Below are positions 7,174-15,909 of a stretch of 64,000 nt of DNA, in pieces (position 1 is the first letter of the stretch; each line of letters starts with the position of its first letter). Source of the DNA: Yoonia ponticola (lineage in GTDB: Bacteria; Pseudomonadota; Alphaproteobacteria; Rhodobacterales; Rhodobacteraceae); assembly GCF_014199395.1 (NCBI RefSeq), contig NZ_JACIJM010000006.1, forward strand, positions 1 through 64,000. The letters run 5' to 3'. The position numbers and the translations under genes are program-made. The notes beneath the pieces were generated by a model. The model saw only the letters and a program-made list of their open reading frames with translations. It did not search any database and had not been told where the DNA came from.

Positions 7174-7560
7174 ATGCGTGGCGCAGGCGGCAGCGACGGC
7201 GGCGAATTTAACTTCGTCATTGGGCTCGTGATGATGGTGGCGGGCGGGTATCTACTACTTAGCAACATCGTAATTCGCCCTAATTTTGGTATGGGAACAC
7301 GGGCTTTTGGGCTTGGTGGCGTAGACGTCACGACGGGTATGATCCTTATTCCGTTCATGTTCGGCATCGCAATGGTGTTCTATAATGGGCGCAGTAAAAT
7401 CGGTTGGGCACTCGCAGTCGGTGCGATCATTGCGCTAATCGCTGGGGTGATTTCGAACCTCACGCTGCAATTTACACGCCTCAGCGCGTTCGACCTACTG
7501 GTCATCCTTGTGCTGCTTTTTGGGGGCGTTGGCCTGTTTTTGCGGTCGTTGCGCGGATAA
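7174..7560 (+). CDS. Small integral membrane protein of unknown function
   Basis: The start at 7174 is supported by a GGAG seven bases upstream. The 128-residue protein opens with a Gly-rich segment (RGAGGSDGGEF) and has about four hydrophobic helices (residues about 14-33, 55-71, 76-97 and 104-124), ending in a short basic tail. No enzyme motif is visible, and I do not recognise a named family with confidence. It stands alone behind the TRAP terminator and upstream of the H-type lectin gene, with gaps large enough for separate promoters. Confidence 0.6.
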   Translation: MRGAGGSDGGEFNFVIGLVMMVAGGYLLLSNIVIRPNFGMGTRAFGLGGVDVTTGMILIPFMFGIAMVFYNGRSKIGWALAVGAIIALIAGVISNLTLQFTRLSAFDLLVILVLLFGGVGLFLRSLRG

Positions 7561-7687
7561 CCAAAGTGCTGTGGTTAAACCGATGACGCATAATGATCCC
7601 AACTGTGCGTAAAACCTACCCAAAGTTTGTTTTCATTTTGTTAATCGTTCATAGTGTATACGTTACTGAAGCGGGATTTGAGCACGA

Positions 7688-8035
7688 ATGAAACGATTGG
7701 ATAGCCACGCTATTGGTGTGGATCACGGCGACTTAATATTATTTTCGGACTTTGAAGACGACGGTGAAATGTGGAAAGGCGAGGGCCCACGCGCTGCACG
7801 TCGCACGGTAACCTTTTCTGAACGTTTCGCAGATATGCCTGTTATTTCGTTGCAGATGTCGATGGTCGACATGTCGAATGATGCCTACATTCGCGCCGAT
7901 TTACAGCCGGACGGCATAACCGAGACCGGCTTTGATATTGTTTTTAAGACGTGGGGCGATAGTCGCATCGCGCGTATTCGGGTCGCTTGGCAGGCGATTG
8001 GATCACTGCCAAGCGACGATTCTTGGGAGCTATGA
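7688..8035 (+). CDS. H-type lectin domain protein
   Basis: The whole 115-residue protein matches the H-type lectin fold (known from discoidin/Helix agglutinin-like proteins and common in Rhodobacterales). It has GDLILFSDFEDDGEMWKGEG at the start, then FADMPVISLQMSMVDMSNDA, and GFDIVFKTWGDSRIARIRV with the conserved aromatic near the C terminus. There is no signal peptide, so the bacterial protein is likely cytosolic or phage-derived in origin; its ligand is unknown. It converges with prs, the two stops being only one base apart. Confidence 0.75.
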   Translation: MKRLDSHAIGVDHGDLILFSDFEDDGEMWKGEGPRAARRTVTFSERFADMPVISLQMSMVDMSNDAYIRADLQPDGITETGFDIVFKTWGDSRIARIRVAWQAIGSLPSDDSWEL

Positions 8036-8036
8036 T

Positions 8037-9050
8037 TTAGCTCGAATACATGCCTTCGTAGATCGGGCCGAGCGTCTCGTGGTCGAACAGCGACGACACC
8101 GAGGTGCCGTTGGACGTGTTCAGGATCGCTTGGGCGAACATTGGTGCGGTTGGTACGATGCGGATTTTGTCGGTCGCCAAAACTGGTTTTGTCGCTTCAA
8201 TCGTGTCGGTGATCACAAGGTGTTTCATCACAGATGCATTTACGCGTTCGATGGCGGGACCGGACAAAACGCCGTGCGTAATATAGGCGTGAACCTCTTT
8301 TGCGCCATGCTCAAGCAGCACCTCGGCAGCTTTACACAGTGTACCTGCGGTATCGACGATATCGTCGACGATCAGACAAGTGCGGTCTTTAACGTCACCA
8401 ATCACAGTCATTTCTGCAACTTCGCCAGGCTTGCCACGCCGTTTATCAACGATAGACAACGGTGCGCCGATCCGCTGGGCCAGATCACGGGCACGCGCCA
8501 CGCCACCGACGTCAGGGGACACAACCATGATCTCGTCCATCTGGTTCTTAAAGTTGTGCTTCACATCAAGCGCGAAAATCGGCGACGCATAAAGGTTATC
8601 GACTGGAATATCGAAAAATCCCTGGATCTGTGTCGCATGAAGATCAAGCGTGAGAATGCGTTCAACGCCAGCTTCGACGATCATATTCGCGACCAGTTTC
8701 GCCGTGATTGGCGTCCGCGCTTTGGACCGGCGATCCTGACGGGCGTAACCAAAATACGGGATGACAGCGGTAATGCGCGCGGCAGACGATCTGCGTAAAG
8801 CATCCGCAATAATCAACAATTCCATAAGGTTATCGTTTGCAGGATTCGACGTCGGCTGGATAATGAACATATCCTCACCGCGGACGTTTTCGAACACTTC
8901 GACGAAAATTTCGCCATCATTGAACCGCTCGACACGGGCGTCAACGAGACCCACTTTGCGTCCGCGATGCATCGACATCCGTCGTGCGACACGTTCGGCC
9001 AACGGCGTATTGGCATTTCCTGAGATCAGTTTGGGTTCGGTGGGCGTCAT
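8037..9050 (-). CDS. prs: Ribose-phosphate pyrophosphokinase
   Basis: Converts ribose 5-phosphate and ATP to PRPP, the precursor of purines, pyrimidines, histidine and NAD. The 337-residue length and start ([14 protein letters not shown]) are normal for alphaproteobacterial Prs. Visible motifs are [16 protein letters not shown] (43-58), the ATP-contact [12 protein letters not shown] (102-113), [15 protein letters not shown] (133-147) and the PRPP loop [10 protein letters not shown] (228-237). It appears to be a single-gene unit on the minus strand. Its supply of PRPP links it functionally to purE, purK, purA and pyrG elsewhere in the window. Confidence 0.96.
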   Translation of the reverse strand: MTPTEPKLISGNANTPLAERVARRMSMHRGRKVGLVDARVERFNDGEIFVEVFENVRGEDMFIIQPTSNPANDNLMELLIIADALRRSSAARITAVIPYFGYARQDRRSKARTPITAKLVANMIVEAGVERILTLDLHATQIQGFFDIPVDNLYASPIFALDVKHNFKNQMDEIMVVSPDVGGVARARDLAQRIGAPLSIVDKRRGKPGEVAEMTVIGDVKDRTCLIVDDIVDTAGTLCKAAEVLLEHGAKEVHAYITHGVLSGPAIERVNASVMKHLVITDTIEATKPVLATDKIRIVPTAPMFAQAILNTSNGTSVSSLFDHETLGPIYEGMYSS

Positions 9051-9161
9051 CTGGCGCGGTCCTTTGGCAGAAGGTCTGTTGAAAGTAACAGAATCGTGGC
9101 GTTGACACCGCTTAGCACGCCGTTACGGTCTCGCAAACATCATGCGCGTCCGGAGACCAAA

Positions 9162-9758
9162 ATGGCCCATATAGATTACTACTTTGCCACGATTTCGCCC
9201 TTTACCTACCTGTGCGGCACACGCCCCGAGCAGATCGCAAAGGCGCATGGTGCAACCCTGACGTACAAGCCGTTGGATATTATGCAGTTATTTGGCCGGA
9301 CAGGGGGCGTCCCCCCCAAAGATCGGCATCCGAACCGTCAAGAGTATCGGCTGCAAGATATGCGGCGCAGGGCTGCGATGACCGGACAGCCGATGAATTT
9401 GAAGCCAGCGTTCTGGCCGACAAACGGTGCGCCTGCGTCATTTGCGATTATTGCAGCACAAACAGCGGGCGGCGATGTGGCCAAATTGGTCGCGAACATC
9501 ACCAAAGCATGCTGGGCCGACGACAAAGATATCGCGCAAGACGAGGTGATCCGTGCTTGTTTAGTCGAGGCCGGTTTTGACGCGGATCTGGCCGACAAAA
9601 ACATGCTGACAAGCGCTGAAACCTTCGGCGCAAACCTCGAAGAGGGTATCAATGCGGGCGTCTTTGGCGCGCCATTCTTTGTTACAGATGATGGCGAACG
9701 CTTTTGGGGTGAAGACCGCTTGGCCGATCTTGATGCGCATCTCGCGGGCAAGATTTAA
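9162..9758 (+). CDS. DsbA-family oxidoreductase / 2-hydroxychromene-2-carboxylate isomerase-like
   Basis: I chose ATG 9162 (MAHIDYYFATISPFTYL), since the family starts with this beta strand. Upstream codons from GTG 9096 are not protein-like. The 198-residue protein has a thioredoxin fold with helical insertion. Ser at about position 12 replaces the CxxC motif, as in the kappa-class glutathione transferase-like HCCA isomerases. The C-terminal GVFGAPFFVTDDGERFWGEDRL contains the conserved cis-Pro and the WGxDR signature. It probably works on a glutathione-linked aromatic or aldehyde substrate, but the exact reaction cannot be assigned. A GC-rich palindrome follows at 9769. Confidence 0.8.
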   Translation: MAHIDYYFATISPFTYLCGTRPEQIAKAHGATLTYKPLDIMQLFGRTGGVPPKDRHPNRQEYRLQDMRRRAAMTGQPMNLKPAFWPTNGAPASFAIIAAQTAGGDVAKLVANITKACWADDKDIAQDEVIRACLVEAGFDADLADKNMLTSAETFGANLEEGINAGVFGAPFFVTDDGERFWGEDRLADLDAHLAGKI

Positions 9759-9768
9759 GGTAAGCGCG

Positions 9769-9786
9769 GCGGGGGCCAGCCCCCGC
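9769..9786. terminator. GC-rich palindrome between convergent genes
   Basis: A perfect GCGGGGGC-CA-GCCCCCGC inverted repeat lies between the stops of the DsbA-like gene (+) and the threonine aldolase gene (-). The related palindrome at 33799-33816 shares the GGGGGC core. It could act in both directions as a terminator, although no T run follows closely. Confidence 0.5.
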
Positions 9787-9821
9787 ACCCCCGGAGTTGT
9801 TCTGGCGAAATGAAGTTGAGG

Positions 9822-10868
9822 TTAACCGTTGATGATGTTGAGAAAATTCTCGACATCCTCAGCGGTTGCAGACCAGTCTGTCACAAGCCTTGCGGTTAAT
9901 ATCGCGTCTAAATCGCCAGCCTGTGGATCACCATCAATGACGTAGTAGTTCGCGCCAGCATTCAGCAAACGTTGGTGAAGGTGACGCGGGAAGCGTGCGA
10001 AAATAATGTTGGCTTCGGGTTTTTCGACGAAAGTAACAGCAATGTTTGTCACAAGTCCCTGAGCGAGTTGTGCACATCGCGCATTCGCTTCGGTCGCCAT
10101 GGAAAGCCAAAGGTTATCAGTCAGATAAGCCTGCATTTGTGCGGACAAATACCGGTGTTTAGAAAAGAGATGACCGCCGCGTTTGCGCCGTAGCTGAAAT
10201 TCCCATGCCTTTTCAGGATCAAAAATCACGCAGGCTTCGACGCCCATGAGACCGTTTTTCGTACCGCCAAAGCTGACCGCGTCGATGCCGGATTTCCATG
10301 TCATCTCGGCAGGAGTGCAATTGAGCGTGGCAAGCGCGTTGGCAAATCGCGCACCGTCCATATGGACCTTGCTTCCGAATTCGCGGGCGATCTTGGTTAA
10401 TGCGCGGAGTTCGTCCAAGGTGTGAACAGTGCCCATTTCGGTGACTTGGCTGATCGAAACGGGACCGTGTTGTGGGCCGTGCACGCCGCGATTTCCTTCG
10501 TTCTGCATTGAGATGCGCAATGCCTCTGGCGTCATTTTCGCGTTTTCAGCAGGCACCAATGTCAGCTTCGCATTTGTGTAGAATTCTGGCGCGTTACATT
10601 CGTCTTCGTGAATGTGTGCCATGGGCGAGCAGAATATCGTGTCCCATGGATTTGTAAGCGTCGCCAGTAGGATAGCGTTCGCTGCTGTACCCGTCCCGAC
10701 CAGAAAAACGGCGGCATCTGGGGCTTCGAATAGCTCGCGGATTTGCGCCGTTACGATGTCCATTTCTGCATCCGCGCCGTAACCTGATCGGTATCCGTTG
10801 TTCGCGTTAACCAACGCCTCTAACACCTTTGGATGGGTCGGCCCGGAGTTGTCGGATGCAAAGAACAT
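9822..10868 (-). CDS. Threonine aldolase-family PLP enzyme
   Basis: I chose ATG 10868, which overlaps the stop of the upstream gene by one base (TGATG); the longer start at 10901 would run into that gene. The 348-residue protein is a fold-type I PLP enzyme of the beta-eliminating lyase/L-threonine aldolase family. It starts with MFFASDNSGPTHPKVLEAL, has HIHEDECNAPEF for cofactor stacking, HMDGARFANAL with the Asp that contacts the pyridine nitrogen, and the probable Schiff-base Lys204 in FGGTKNG. It likely cleaves L-threonine or allo-threonine to glycine and acetaldehyde. It is translationally coupled to the YcgN-like gene and ribF. Confidence 0.85.
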   Translation of the reverse strand: MFFASDNSGPTHPKVLEALVNANNGYRSGYGADAEMDIVTAQIRELFEAPDAAVFLVGTGTAANAILLATLTNPWDTIFCSPMAHIHEDECNAPEFYTNAKLTLVPAENAKMTPEALRISMQNEGNRGVHGPQHGPVSISQVTEMGTVHTLDELRALTKIAREFGSKVHMDGARFANALATLNCTPAEMTWKSGIDAVSFGGTKNGLMGVEACVIFDPEKAWEFQLRRKRGGHLFSKHRYLSAQMQAYLTDNLWLSMATEANARCAQLAQGLVTNIAVTFVEKPEANIIFARFPRHLHQRLLNAGANYYVIDGDPQAGDLDAILTARLVTDWSATAEDVENFLNIING

Positions 10869-11335
10869 CAGGTCGGTTCCTCTATGATGTAGTCTTCCCA
10901 ATCGTCTTCGTGAATTTCAAATTCGGGAATTGTGCGCCCCTGCATGGTCACGCCAGCCTCGTGGATCGCGGTGTTGTTTCCGGCGATCAAGGGATGCCAA
11001 TCGTAAAGTTTGCGCCCCTCGTAAAGCAGGCGATAACCGCAGGTGCTAGGCAGCCAATAAAGGTTATCTTCTAATGTCTTAGGTGTCAAAACGATGCATT
11101 CAGGCACAAACTGGTGACGGATGGGATATTGACTACACAGACAAGTTTCGTTGTCGAGCAGGCGGCAGGCAACGCGGGTTAATGCGACTTCACCGGTGTC
11201 TTCGTCTTCGAGTTTGTTAAGACAGCATTTACCACATCCATCGCAGACGGCTTCCCATTCTGCTTTGTTCATTTTTGACAGTTTTTTGGTTTCCCAAAAC
11301 CGGTCAGCAAGACCTTCGCGAGGAATATCAGACAT
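10868..11335 (-). CDS. ycgN: YcgN-type cysteine cluster protein
   Basis: At 155 residues it fits the UPF0260/YcgN family. The conserved cysteines appear as CDGCGKCC (residues about 31-38), CRLLDNETCLCSQY (about 57-70), PEC (about 79) and CGYRL (about 99). The pattern belongs to the YkgJ-type CxxCxxCC proteins and may bind zinc or an Fe-S cluster; the biochemical role is unknown. It overlaps the end of ribF by 8 bp and the threonine aldolase start by 1 bp, so the three genes read as one operon. Confidence 0.87.
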   Translation of the reverse strand: MSDIPREGLADRFWETKKLSKMNKAEWEAVCDGCGKCCLNKLEDEDTGEVALTRVACRLLDNETCLCSQYPIRHQFVPECIVLTPKTLEDNLYWLPSTCGYRLLYEGRKLYDWHPLIAGNNTAIHEAGVTMQGRTIPEFEIHEDDWEDYIIEEPT

Positions 11336-12266
11336 TGGTTAATATCTCGCGCGCGGTCACACAATCCGCGTCCATTTGAGTGATAAGGGCATCAAGTCCA
11401 TCGAATTTCAACTCTGGCCGCAGATAGTCGATCAATGCGAGGGAAATCGTTGAACCGTATAAATCCCCTTTGAAATCAAAGAGAAACGTTTCGCAATTCG
11501 GGATGTTTTCGCCAAACATCGGGCGGACACCAATTGACGCAGCGCCATGATAGCTGCCTTTGTGCGGTCCATTCAGAACGTCGGCTTTAACGGCGTAAAC
11601 CCCGAATTTGGGCTGGTGCAACCCGCTGATCGACATGTTCGCTGTTGGATACCCAAGCTCGCGACCGCGCTGTTCGCCACGTATCACAACACCTTCGATC
11701 TCGTGCCAATGACCCAGCATCGCGGCGGCATCGCGCGGGCGTCCATCGGTCAGCGCAGTGCGGATCGCTGTGGATGATACCGCCTCGGTGCCGATTGATT
11801 TCATCGGCGCAATGGTAACGCCAAACCCCATCTCAGCGCCGAACGTCTGAAGGTCTGTAATGGTGCCGAGGCGACCGCTGCCAAAGCAGAAATCACTGCC
11901 GACAACGATGTGTTTCAGGCCAAGCCGATCGACGATAATCTGCTGCGTAAATTCGCGCGGACTGAGGGCGGCGAGGGCAGCATTGAACGGCACTTCGTAG
12001 AGCTTATCAACCCCAAGCGCGTCCAGACAATGCGCCTTTGCATCCGCGTTCATGAGGCGGAAGGGGTTGTCATCCTTAGAGAAATAGCTGCGCGGATGCG
12101 GCTCGAATGTCATTACTCCTAGCGGCGCATTCACGGCTTTTGCGGCCTCGCGCGTCAGGTCAATAACCGACTGGTGCCCGAGATGGACGCCGTCGAAATT
12201 TCCTATCGCCGCAGCAGCGCCGCGGTCGTCTGGATCGATGAATAATGTGTCACGAATAATGCGCAT
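11328..12266 (-). CDS. ribF: Bifunctional riboflavin kinase / FAD synthetase
   Basis: RibF phosphorylates riboflavin to FMN and adenylates FMN to FAD. I chose ATG 12266 (MRIIRDTLFIDPDDRG); the longer frame to 12365 overlaps the MaoC gene and is not family-like. The 312-residue protein has the N-terminal nucleotidyltransferase domain with IGNFDGVHLGHQ (21-31) and FGSGRLGTITDL. Its C-terminal flavokinase domain contains ELGYPTANM, with the conserved PTAN, and KFGVYAV. It is the first gene of a coupled set with ycgN and the threonine aldolase gene. Many flavoenzymes in the window (trxB, gor, the amine oxidase) depend on its products. No FMN riboswitch is visible upstream. Confidence 0.93.
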   Translation of the reverse strand: MRIIRDTLFIDPDDRGAAAAIGNFDGVHLGHQSVIDLTREAAKAVNAPLGVMTFEPHPRSYFSKDDNPFRLMNADAKAHCLDALGVDKLYEVPFNAALAALSPREFTQQIIVDRLGLKHIVVGSDFCFGSGRLGTITDLQTFGAEMGFGVTIAPMKSIGTEAVSSTAIRTALTDGRPRDAAAMLGHWHEIEGVVIRGEQRGRELGYPTANMSISGLHQPKFGVYAVKADVLNGPHKGSYHGAASIGVRPMFGENIPNCETFLFDFKGDLYGSTISLALIDYLRPELKFDGLDALITQMDADCVTAREILTNV

Positions 12267-12303
12267 GGCCGTGCGTACCCCGCTGTGAAACGGGGCGCAA
12301 GGT

Positions 12304-12747
12304 TCAGTCGAATTTGCGCGACGGTGCCAGCACAGTTGCCTCGCCGACCAAGACCTTTTTGCCATTCACGATGCAACGGGTTTCCATTTTAACACGCCGT
12401 TTTGAATGGTCGATTTCGACCACCTCAACCTCTGCCAGAACCATGTCGTCGGGACGTACAGGAGCCAAGAATTTAAGGCTTTGCCCAAGGTAAACTGTGC
12501 CGTGACCGGGTAGCTGTTCGCCAATAACCGCTGAAATCAGGCCCGCGGTCAGCATCCCATGCGCAATGCGACCACCAAAAATGGTGTCGTGGGCGTAGTC
12601 ATCGTCAAGGTGGACAGGGTTCCGGTCGGTCGAAATTTCTGCAAACATCTCGATGTCACGGTCGGTCACTTGCTTGCGCAGCGACCGGACCATGCCGATT
12701 TCGATGTCTTCGATACAGATTGTTCCGCGCGGTGCATTGTCCAACAT
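12304..12747 (-). CDS. MaoC-family (R)-specific enoyl-CoA hydratase-like protein
   Basis: This 147-residue single hot-dog domain matches the MaoC dehydratase family. The active-site stretch STDRNPVHLDDDYAHDT (residues about 39-55) carries Asp41 and His46 in the D-x4-H arrangement, followed by GGRIAHGMLTAGL. Such proteins hydrate trans-2-enoyl-CoA to (R)-3-hydroxyacyl-CoA, for beta-oxidation or polyhydroxyalkanoate supply. The exact substrate is not visible. It ends 37 bp before ribF on the same strand and may be cotranscribed with it. Confidence 0.82.
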   Translation of the reverse strand: MLDNAPRGTICIEDIEIGMVRSLRKQVTDRDIEMFAEISTDRNPVHLDDDYAHDTIFGGRIAHGMLTAGLISAVIGEQLPGHGTVYLGQSLKFLAPVRPDDMVLAEVEVVEIDHSKRRVKMETRCIVNGKKVLVGEATVLAPSRKFD

Positions 12748-12836
12748 TTTGCGTCCTTGAGGTAATAAAAGACCGACACATGGGTGTCGTTTGTAATTTT
12801 ATTACTTCGCGAGTGCAGAAAAATCAACCGTTACTT

Positions 12837-13712
12837 TTAGCGTAGGTGTCCGATGCTGTAGGTCGCCGTTGTCTTTTCGGATTCCAGATAATCGGCCAAG
12901 GCTTGTGGGTCCGGTTGCGGGTCTGTTTTGGTTTCTGCCGCTGCTAAGCCGCCAGTGATGAACAGTGTATCGAGGTCTTCTTGCTGGCCGCCAAGGACGT
13001 CGGTGCGAATCCCGTCACCGATGCAGATGATATCACAATCAGCCGCAGATTTTCCTAACGCCGCGAGTCGTCGTTTCGCGAGATCGTAAATTGGTGGATG
13101 TGGCTTGCCGAAGTACAGGCTTTCGCCGCCCATATCGGTGTATAGTTCGGCGAGCGCACCAGCGCACCATTCCCGAATTTCACCACGGTCCACGATGATA
13201 TCGGGGTTGGCGCAGAGCAGTTTCAGACCCTTTTGCTTTGCATATAAAAATTGTGGGCGGTTCACGTCGGGATCGGCCATCGTGTCGAACGGGCCGCAGC
13301 ACACAATGCCTTCGGCCTCTTCGAGCGGAACCTTTGTGATCTCAATCGGATTTTCGAGGAGAGACAAGGGCTTGAAGAAATCATCGTCGCGCGGCGTCTC
13401 GCCCATGAACCAGACTTTGGAGCCGACAATACCTTGGAACATCGCTGATCTGGCAGAGTCGCCGGACGTCGCAATCGCGTCCCACGCATCCTCTGGAATG
13501 CCGAAATCTAGTATCTGGTGCGCAACCGAATCCCATGGGCGCGGGGAGTTCGTGACGAGGATCACAATGCCGCCGCGGGCGCGGTAATCTTGCATGGCTT
13601 TGACCGCTGCCGGATGTGCGTCGATGCCGTTATGCATGCAGCCCCACAGGTCCACAAAGGCGGCGTCATAGCGATCAGAAATCTCGGAAAAAGTGGTGAT
13701 AATCTGGGTCAT
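12837..13712 (-). CDS. HAD-family (class IIA) hydrolase, TIGR01459-like
   Basis: I chose ATG 13712 (MTQIITTFSEISDRYDAAF). The 291-residue protein has HAD motif I as FVDLWGCMHNG (nucleophile Asp21). Trp stands where most HADs have the second Asp, which I recall as the norm in this subfamily. Motif II is VILVTNSPRPW, and the C-terminal GKPHPPIYDLA and ICIGDGIRTDVLGGQQ provide motifs III and IV. It resembles NagD-type sugar or nucleotide phosphatases. The physiological substrate is unknown. It stands alone between MaoC and the pyrophosphatase gene. Confidence 0.85.
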   Translation of the reverse strand: MTQIITTFSEISDRYDAAFVDLWGCMHNGIDAHPAAVKAMQDYRARGGIVILVTNSPRPWDSVAHQILDFGIPEDAWDAIATSGDSARSAMFQGIVGSKVWFMGETPRDDDFFKPLSLLENPIEITKVPLEEAEGIVCCGPFDTMADPDVNRPQFLYAKQKGLKLLCANPDIIVDRGEIREWCAGALAELYTDMGGESLYFGKPHPPIYDLAKRRLAALGKSAADCDIICIGDGIRTDVLGGQQEDLDTLFITGGLAAAETKTDPQPDPQALADYLESEKTTATYSIGHLR

Positions 13713-13802
13713 GTTTAACCTTTGTGAATAGGACGTTAAGGCAAAAGCCGTGTGTGATTGACGTACACTAGGCGTGCACAGAGCGTACACTGAAATTTCG
13801 GC

Positions 13803-13834
13803 AAAAAAGAAGGGGCACAGTTAAGCACCCCTTC
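13803..13834 (-). terminator. Rho-independent terminator of the pyrophosphatase gene
   Basis: Read on the minus strand, a GAAGGGG/CCCCTTC stem with a 12-nt loop is followed by six T residues. It begins 24 bp after the stop at 13858. Confidence 0.85.
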
Positions 13835-13857
13835 ATAATTTCAGTCTAAACCGTAAT

Positions 13858-14778
13858 TTAGGAGGTTTTTAGATTTGGAATGATCTGCTTTTTGCGGCTC
13901 ATTACGCCTGGCAGAACAACGGTGTCGCCTGTGACGGTCGCGCCGAATGACGCCTGCGCCACTGTTTTGGACAACGCGTTCGGGATCATCATCGTGGCTT
14001 CTTCATTCAAGATGTCCACAACGAAGAGCAGCACTTGATCAACGCCGTCTTCTTTTGCGACGTCTGTCATGGACGCCATGATGCTTTCTTTGCGGTCCAG
14101 AATAATCTTGGGCGCGGTGGTTTCCAACACGGAGACGCGGAATTTTGTGTCGCCAACGGCGTATTCTTTGCTGTCCATGCGCAGCAGTTCAGCGTCAGAG
14201 AATTCTGATACGTCTGATTTTGCTTCGAACATGTCCGATGCGTAGGCCGATAGGTCCACGCCCAGATCAGCGGCCAGTTTTTCGGCCAGTGCTTTGTCGA
14301 CAGGCGTGGTCGTTGGGGACCGGAATTCCAAGGTGTCAGAGAGGATGCAAGATAGCATCAGGCCTTTGACGGCTTCTGGCATGTGGGCTTCGTGGCCAGC
14401 CATCAGGTCGTGCATGATCGTCGCGGTGCAGGCCAGCGGCCGGATCGTGATATCGATTGGGCCCGCTGTTTCCAAGCCGCCCACCAACTTGTGGTGGTCG
14501 ATGATCGCGGTGACGTTTGCGCCGTTGATATTGCTTGGCAATTCCGAAGGGTTGTTCGTGTCTACGATCACGCAATCTTGGCCGTCGGCGACGTCGCTGA
14601 TGATCTCTGGTTGGGCAAAACCCCAACGTTTGGCGACAAACGCGGCTTCGGTGTTGGGCGTGCCAAGCAACACGGCTTTGGCGTCGGTGCCTGTGTGGTT
14701 CATGAACCACTCCCAGATAAGGGCAGAGCCGAGGGAATCAGTGTCTGGCGCTTTGTGGCCGAAAACGAGCGTTGTCAT
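13858..14778 (-). CDS. ppaC: Manganese-dependent inorganic pyrophosphatase (family II)
   Basis: Hydrolyses pyrophosphate to phosphate in the cytosol, pulling biosynthetic reactions forward. The 306-residue protein belongs to the DHH superfamily. Motifs are VFGHKAPDTDS (5-15) with the first His and Asp ligands, IVDTNNPSE, the diagnostic IIDHHKLVGG (DHH), and a C-terminal DHHA2 domain with SRKKQIIP near the end. It is a single gene with its own terminator. Family II enzymes are mostly Mn-activated and unrelated to the common family I Ppa. Confidence 0.94.
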   Translation of the reverse strand: MTTLVFGHKAPDTDSLGSALIWEWFMNHTGTDAKAVLLGTPNTEAAFVAKRWGFAQPEIISDVADGQDCVIVDTNNPSELPSNINGANVTAIIDHHKLVGGLETAGPIDITIRPLACTATIMHDLMAGHEAHMPEAVKGLMLSCILSDTLEFRSPTTTPVDKALAEKLAADLGVDLSAYASDMFEAKSDVSEFSDAELLRMDSKEYAVGDTKFRVSVLETTAPKIILDRKESIMASMTDVAKEDGVDQVLLFVVDILNEEATMMIPNALSKTVAQASFGATVTGDTVVLPGVMSRKKQIIPNLKTS

Positions 14779-15007
14779 GTGTCAAAGACCTATATTAATT
14801 GGTGTTTGGCCGCCTTATAGCAGGCAGCGGGCCTTTGTCACGTGGGCAAAATGGCTGGCGGGTATGTGTCTGTCGTGTAGGCGTCTGGCTGCGTGGCGCG
14901 CGATCTTGGCTCTCAAATCCGTCTCACAACATGCCTTTCATTATATAGACTTTCCCCGCTGTCATGTGGGAAACATAACGGATTGTTGTGAAAAGGCGCA
15001 GTTGCGG

Positions 15008-15694
15008 ATGGCGAAGCAGGACCAGTTTAGCCGAGAGGCGGATTTATACGCGCCGGTGAAGGCATATTTGACCCGCCAAGGTTATGCCGTGAAGGGCGAA
15101 GTCGGGGCGGCTGATATTGTTGCGACCCGCGCTGACGAAGATCCGGTGATTGTTGAGCTAAAGCTGGGGTTTTCGTTAAGCCTTTTCCATCAGGGTATCG
15201 CGCGATTGACCGTCACTGATCTGGTCTATGTGGCTGTGCCTTTAAAGGCGGGTAAACCGTTTCAGCGGGCGTTAAAGGACAATGTGAAACTGGCAAGACG
15301 TATCGGTTTAGGGGTGATGACAGTGCGCCCACGCGACGGGCATGTCGAGGTTCATGCCGATCCGGCCCCTTACATGCCGCGCAAATCCAAGAAGAAGAAA
15401 ACCCAATTGCTGCGGGCGTTTGACCGCTTAAAAGGCGACCCAAATGAAGGCGGATCAACGCGGCACGGGCTTGTAACCGGCTATCGTCAGGATGCGTTAA
15501 GATGTGCGCGTTTCCTTGCGGTGCACGGCCCAAGCGCAGGCGCAAAGGTCAAGGAATGGGCCGAGGTGCCGCAGGCCACCACGATCATGCGCAACGACCA
15601 TTACGGCTGGTTCGAAAAGGTCAGTCGTGGCGTCTATGCGTTAACCGAGGTGGGCAGCAAGGGGTTGGCGGATTATGGTGATCTTGACGCTTAA
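15008..15694 (+). CDS. DUF2161 protein with a PD-(D/E)XK nuclease-like core
   Basis: I chose ATG 15008 (MAKQDQFSREADLYAPVKAYL); the much longer open frame from 14294 is an antisense shadow of the pyrophosphatase gene. The 228-residue protein has a nuclease-like pattern: Glu31, Asp36 in GAADIVATR, then Glu50 and Lys52 in VIVELKLGFS. A basic linker (RKSKKKK, residues about 126-132) and a C-terminal winged-helix-like part ending WFEKVSRGVYALTEVG follow. The fold suggests a DNA-acting nuclease, but I know of no described function for this family. It converges with the DUF6500-type gene, overlapping by 4 bp. Confidence 0.78.
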   Translation: MAKQDQFSREADLYAPVKAYLTRQGYAVKGEVGAADIVATRADEDPVIVELKLGFSLSLFHQGIARLTVTDLVYVAVPLKAGKPFQRALKDNVKLARRIGLGVMTVRPRDGHVEVHADPAPYMPRKSKKKKTQLLRAFDRLKGDPNEGGSTRHGLVTGYRQDALRCARFLAVHGPSAGAKVKEWAEVPQATTIMRNDHYGWFEKVSRGVYALTEVGSKGLADYGDLDA

Positions 15695-15909
15695 AGCCCG
15701 GCTTGGATCATGTCGCGGATTTTCACGGCTTTTACAAAGTGGTCCAGTTTATGGGTTTTGATCCACCATTCGGCGGCCTCCATCAATAGCTCTGGGTCAT
15801 TGTTCTTGTTCGCGAAAAAGGCGTAGAATGACAGACCGACAGTCTCGCCTTTCTTGGCGATTTTGTCGTTACAAATGGCAATGGCTTTGTCGCGCAGGCT
15901 TTGCCTCAT
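15691..15909 (-). CDS. Small conserved protein, DUF6500-type
   Basis: I chose ATG 15909, which overlaps the stop of the TraB-like gene by 4 bp (ATGA). The 72-residue protein is soluble and charged (MRQSLRDKAIAICNDKIAKK) with an aromatic middle (GLSFYAFFANKN), then AAEWWIKTHKLDHFVKA, and looks all-helical. The assignment to DUF6500 rests on resemblance and is moderate. It is cotranscribed with the TraB-like protein, so the two may act together. Confidence 0.65.
   Translation of the reverse strand: MRQSLRDKAIAICNDKIAKKGETVGLSFYAFFANKNNDPELLMEAAEWWIKTHKLDHFVKAVKIRDMIQAGL

Noticed and set aside
7932-8798. 288-codon plus-strand frame across prs
   Set aside because: It is antisense to prs, a certain gene, and has no recognisable domain.
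11328-12365. FMN riboswitch upstream of ribF
   Set aside because: ribF follows MaoC by 37 bp and the conserved FMN aptamer blocks are not present there.
14294-15007. Long N-terminal extension of the DUF2161 frame
   Set aside because: This part is antisense to the pyrophosphatase gene; the family start fits ATG 15008.
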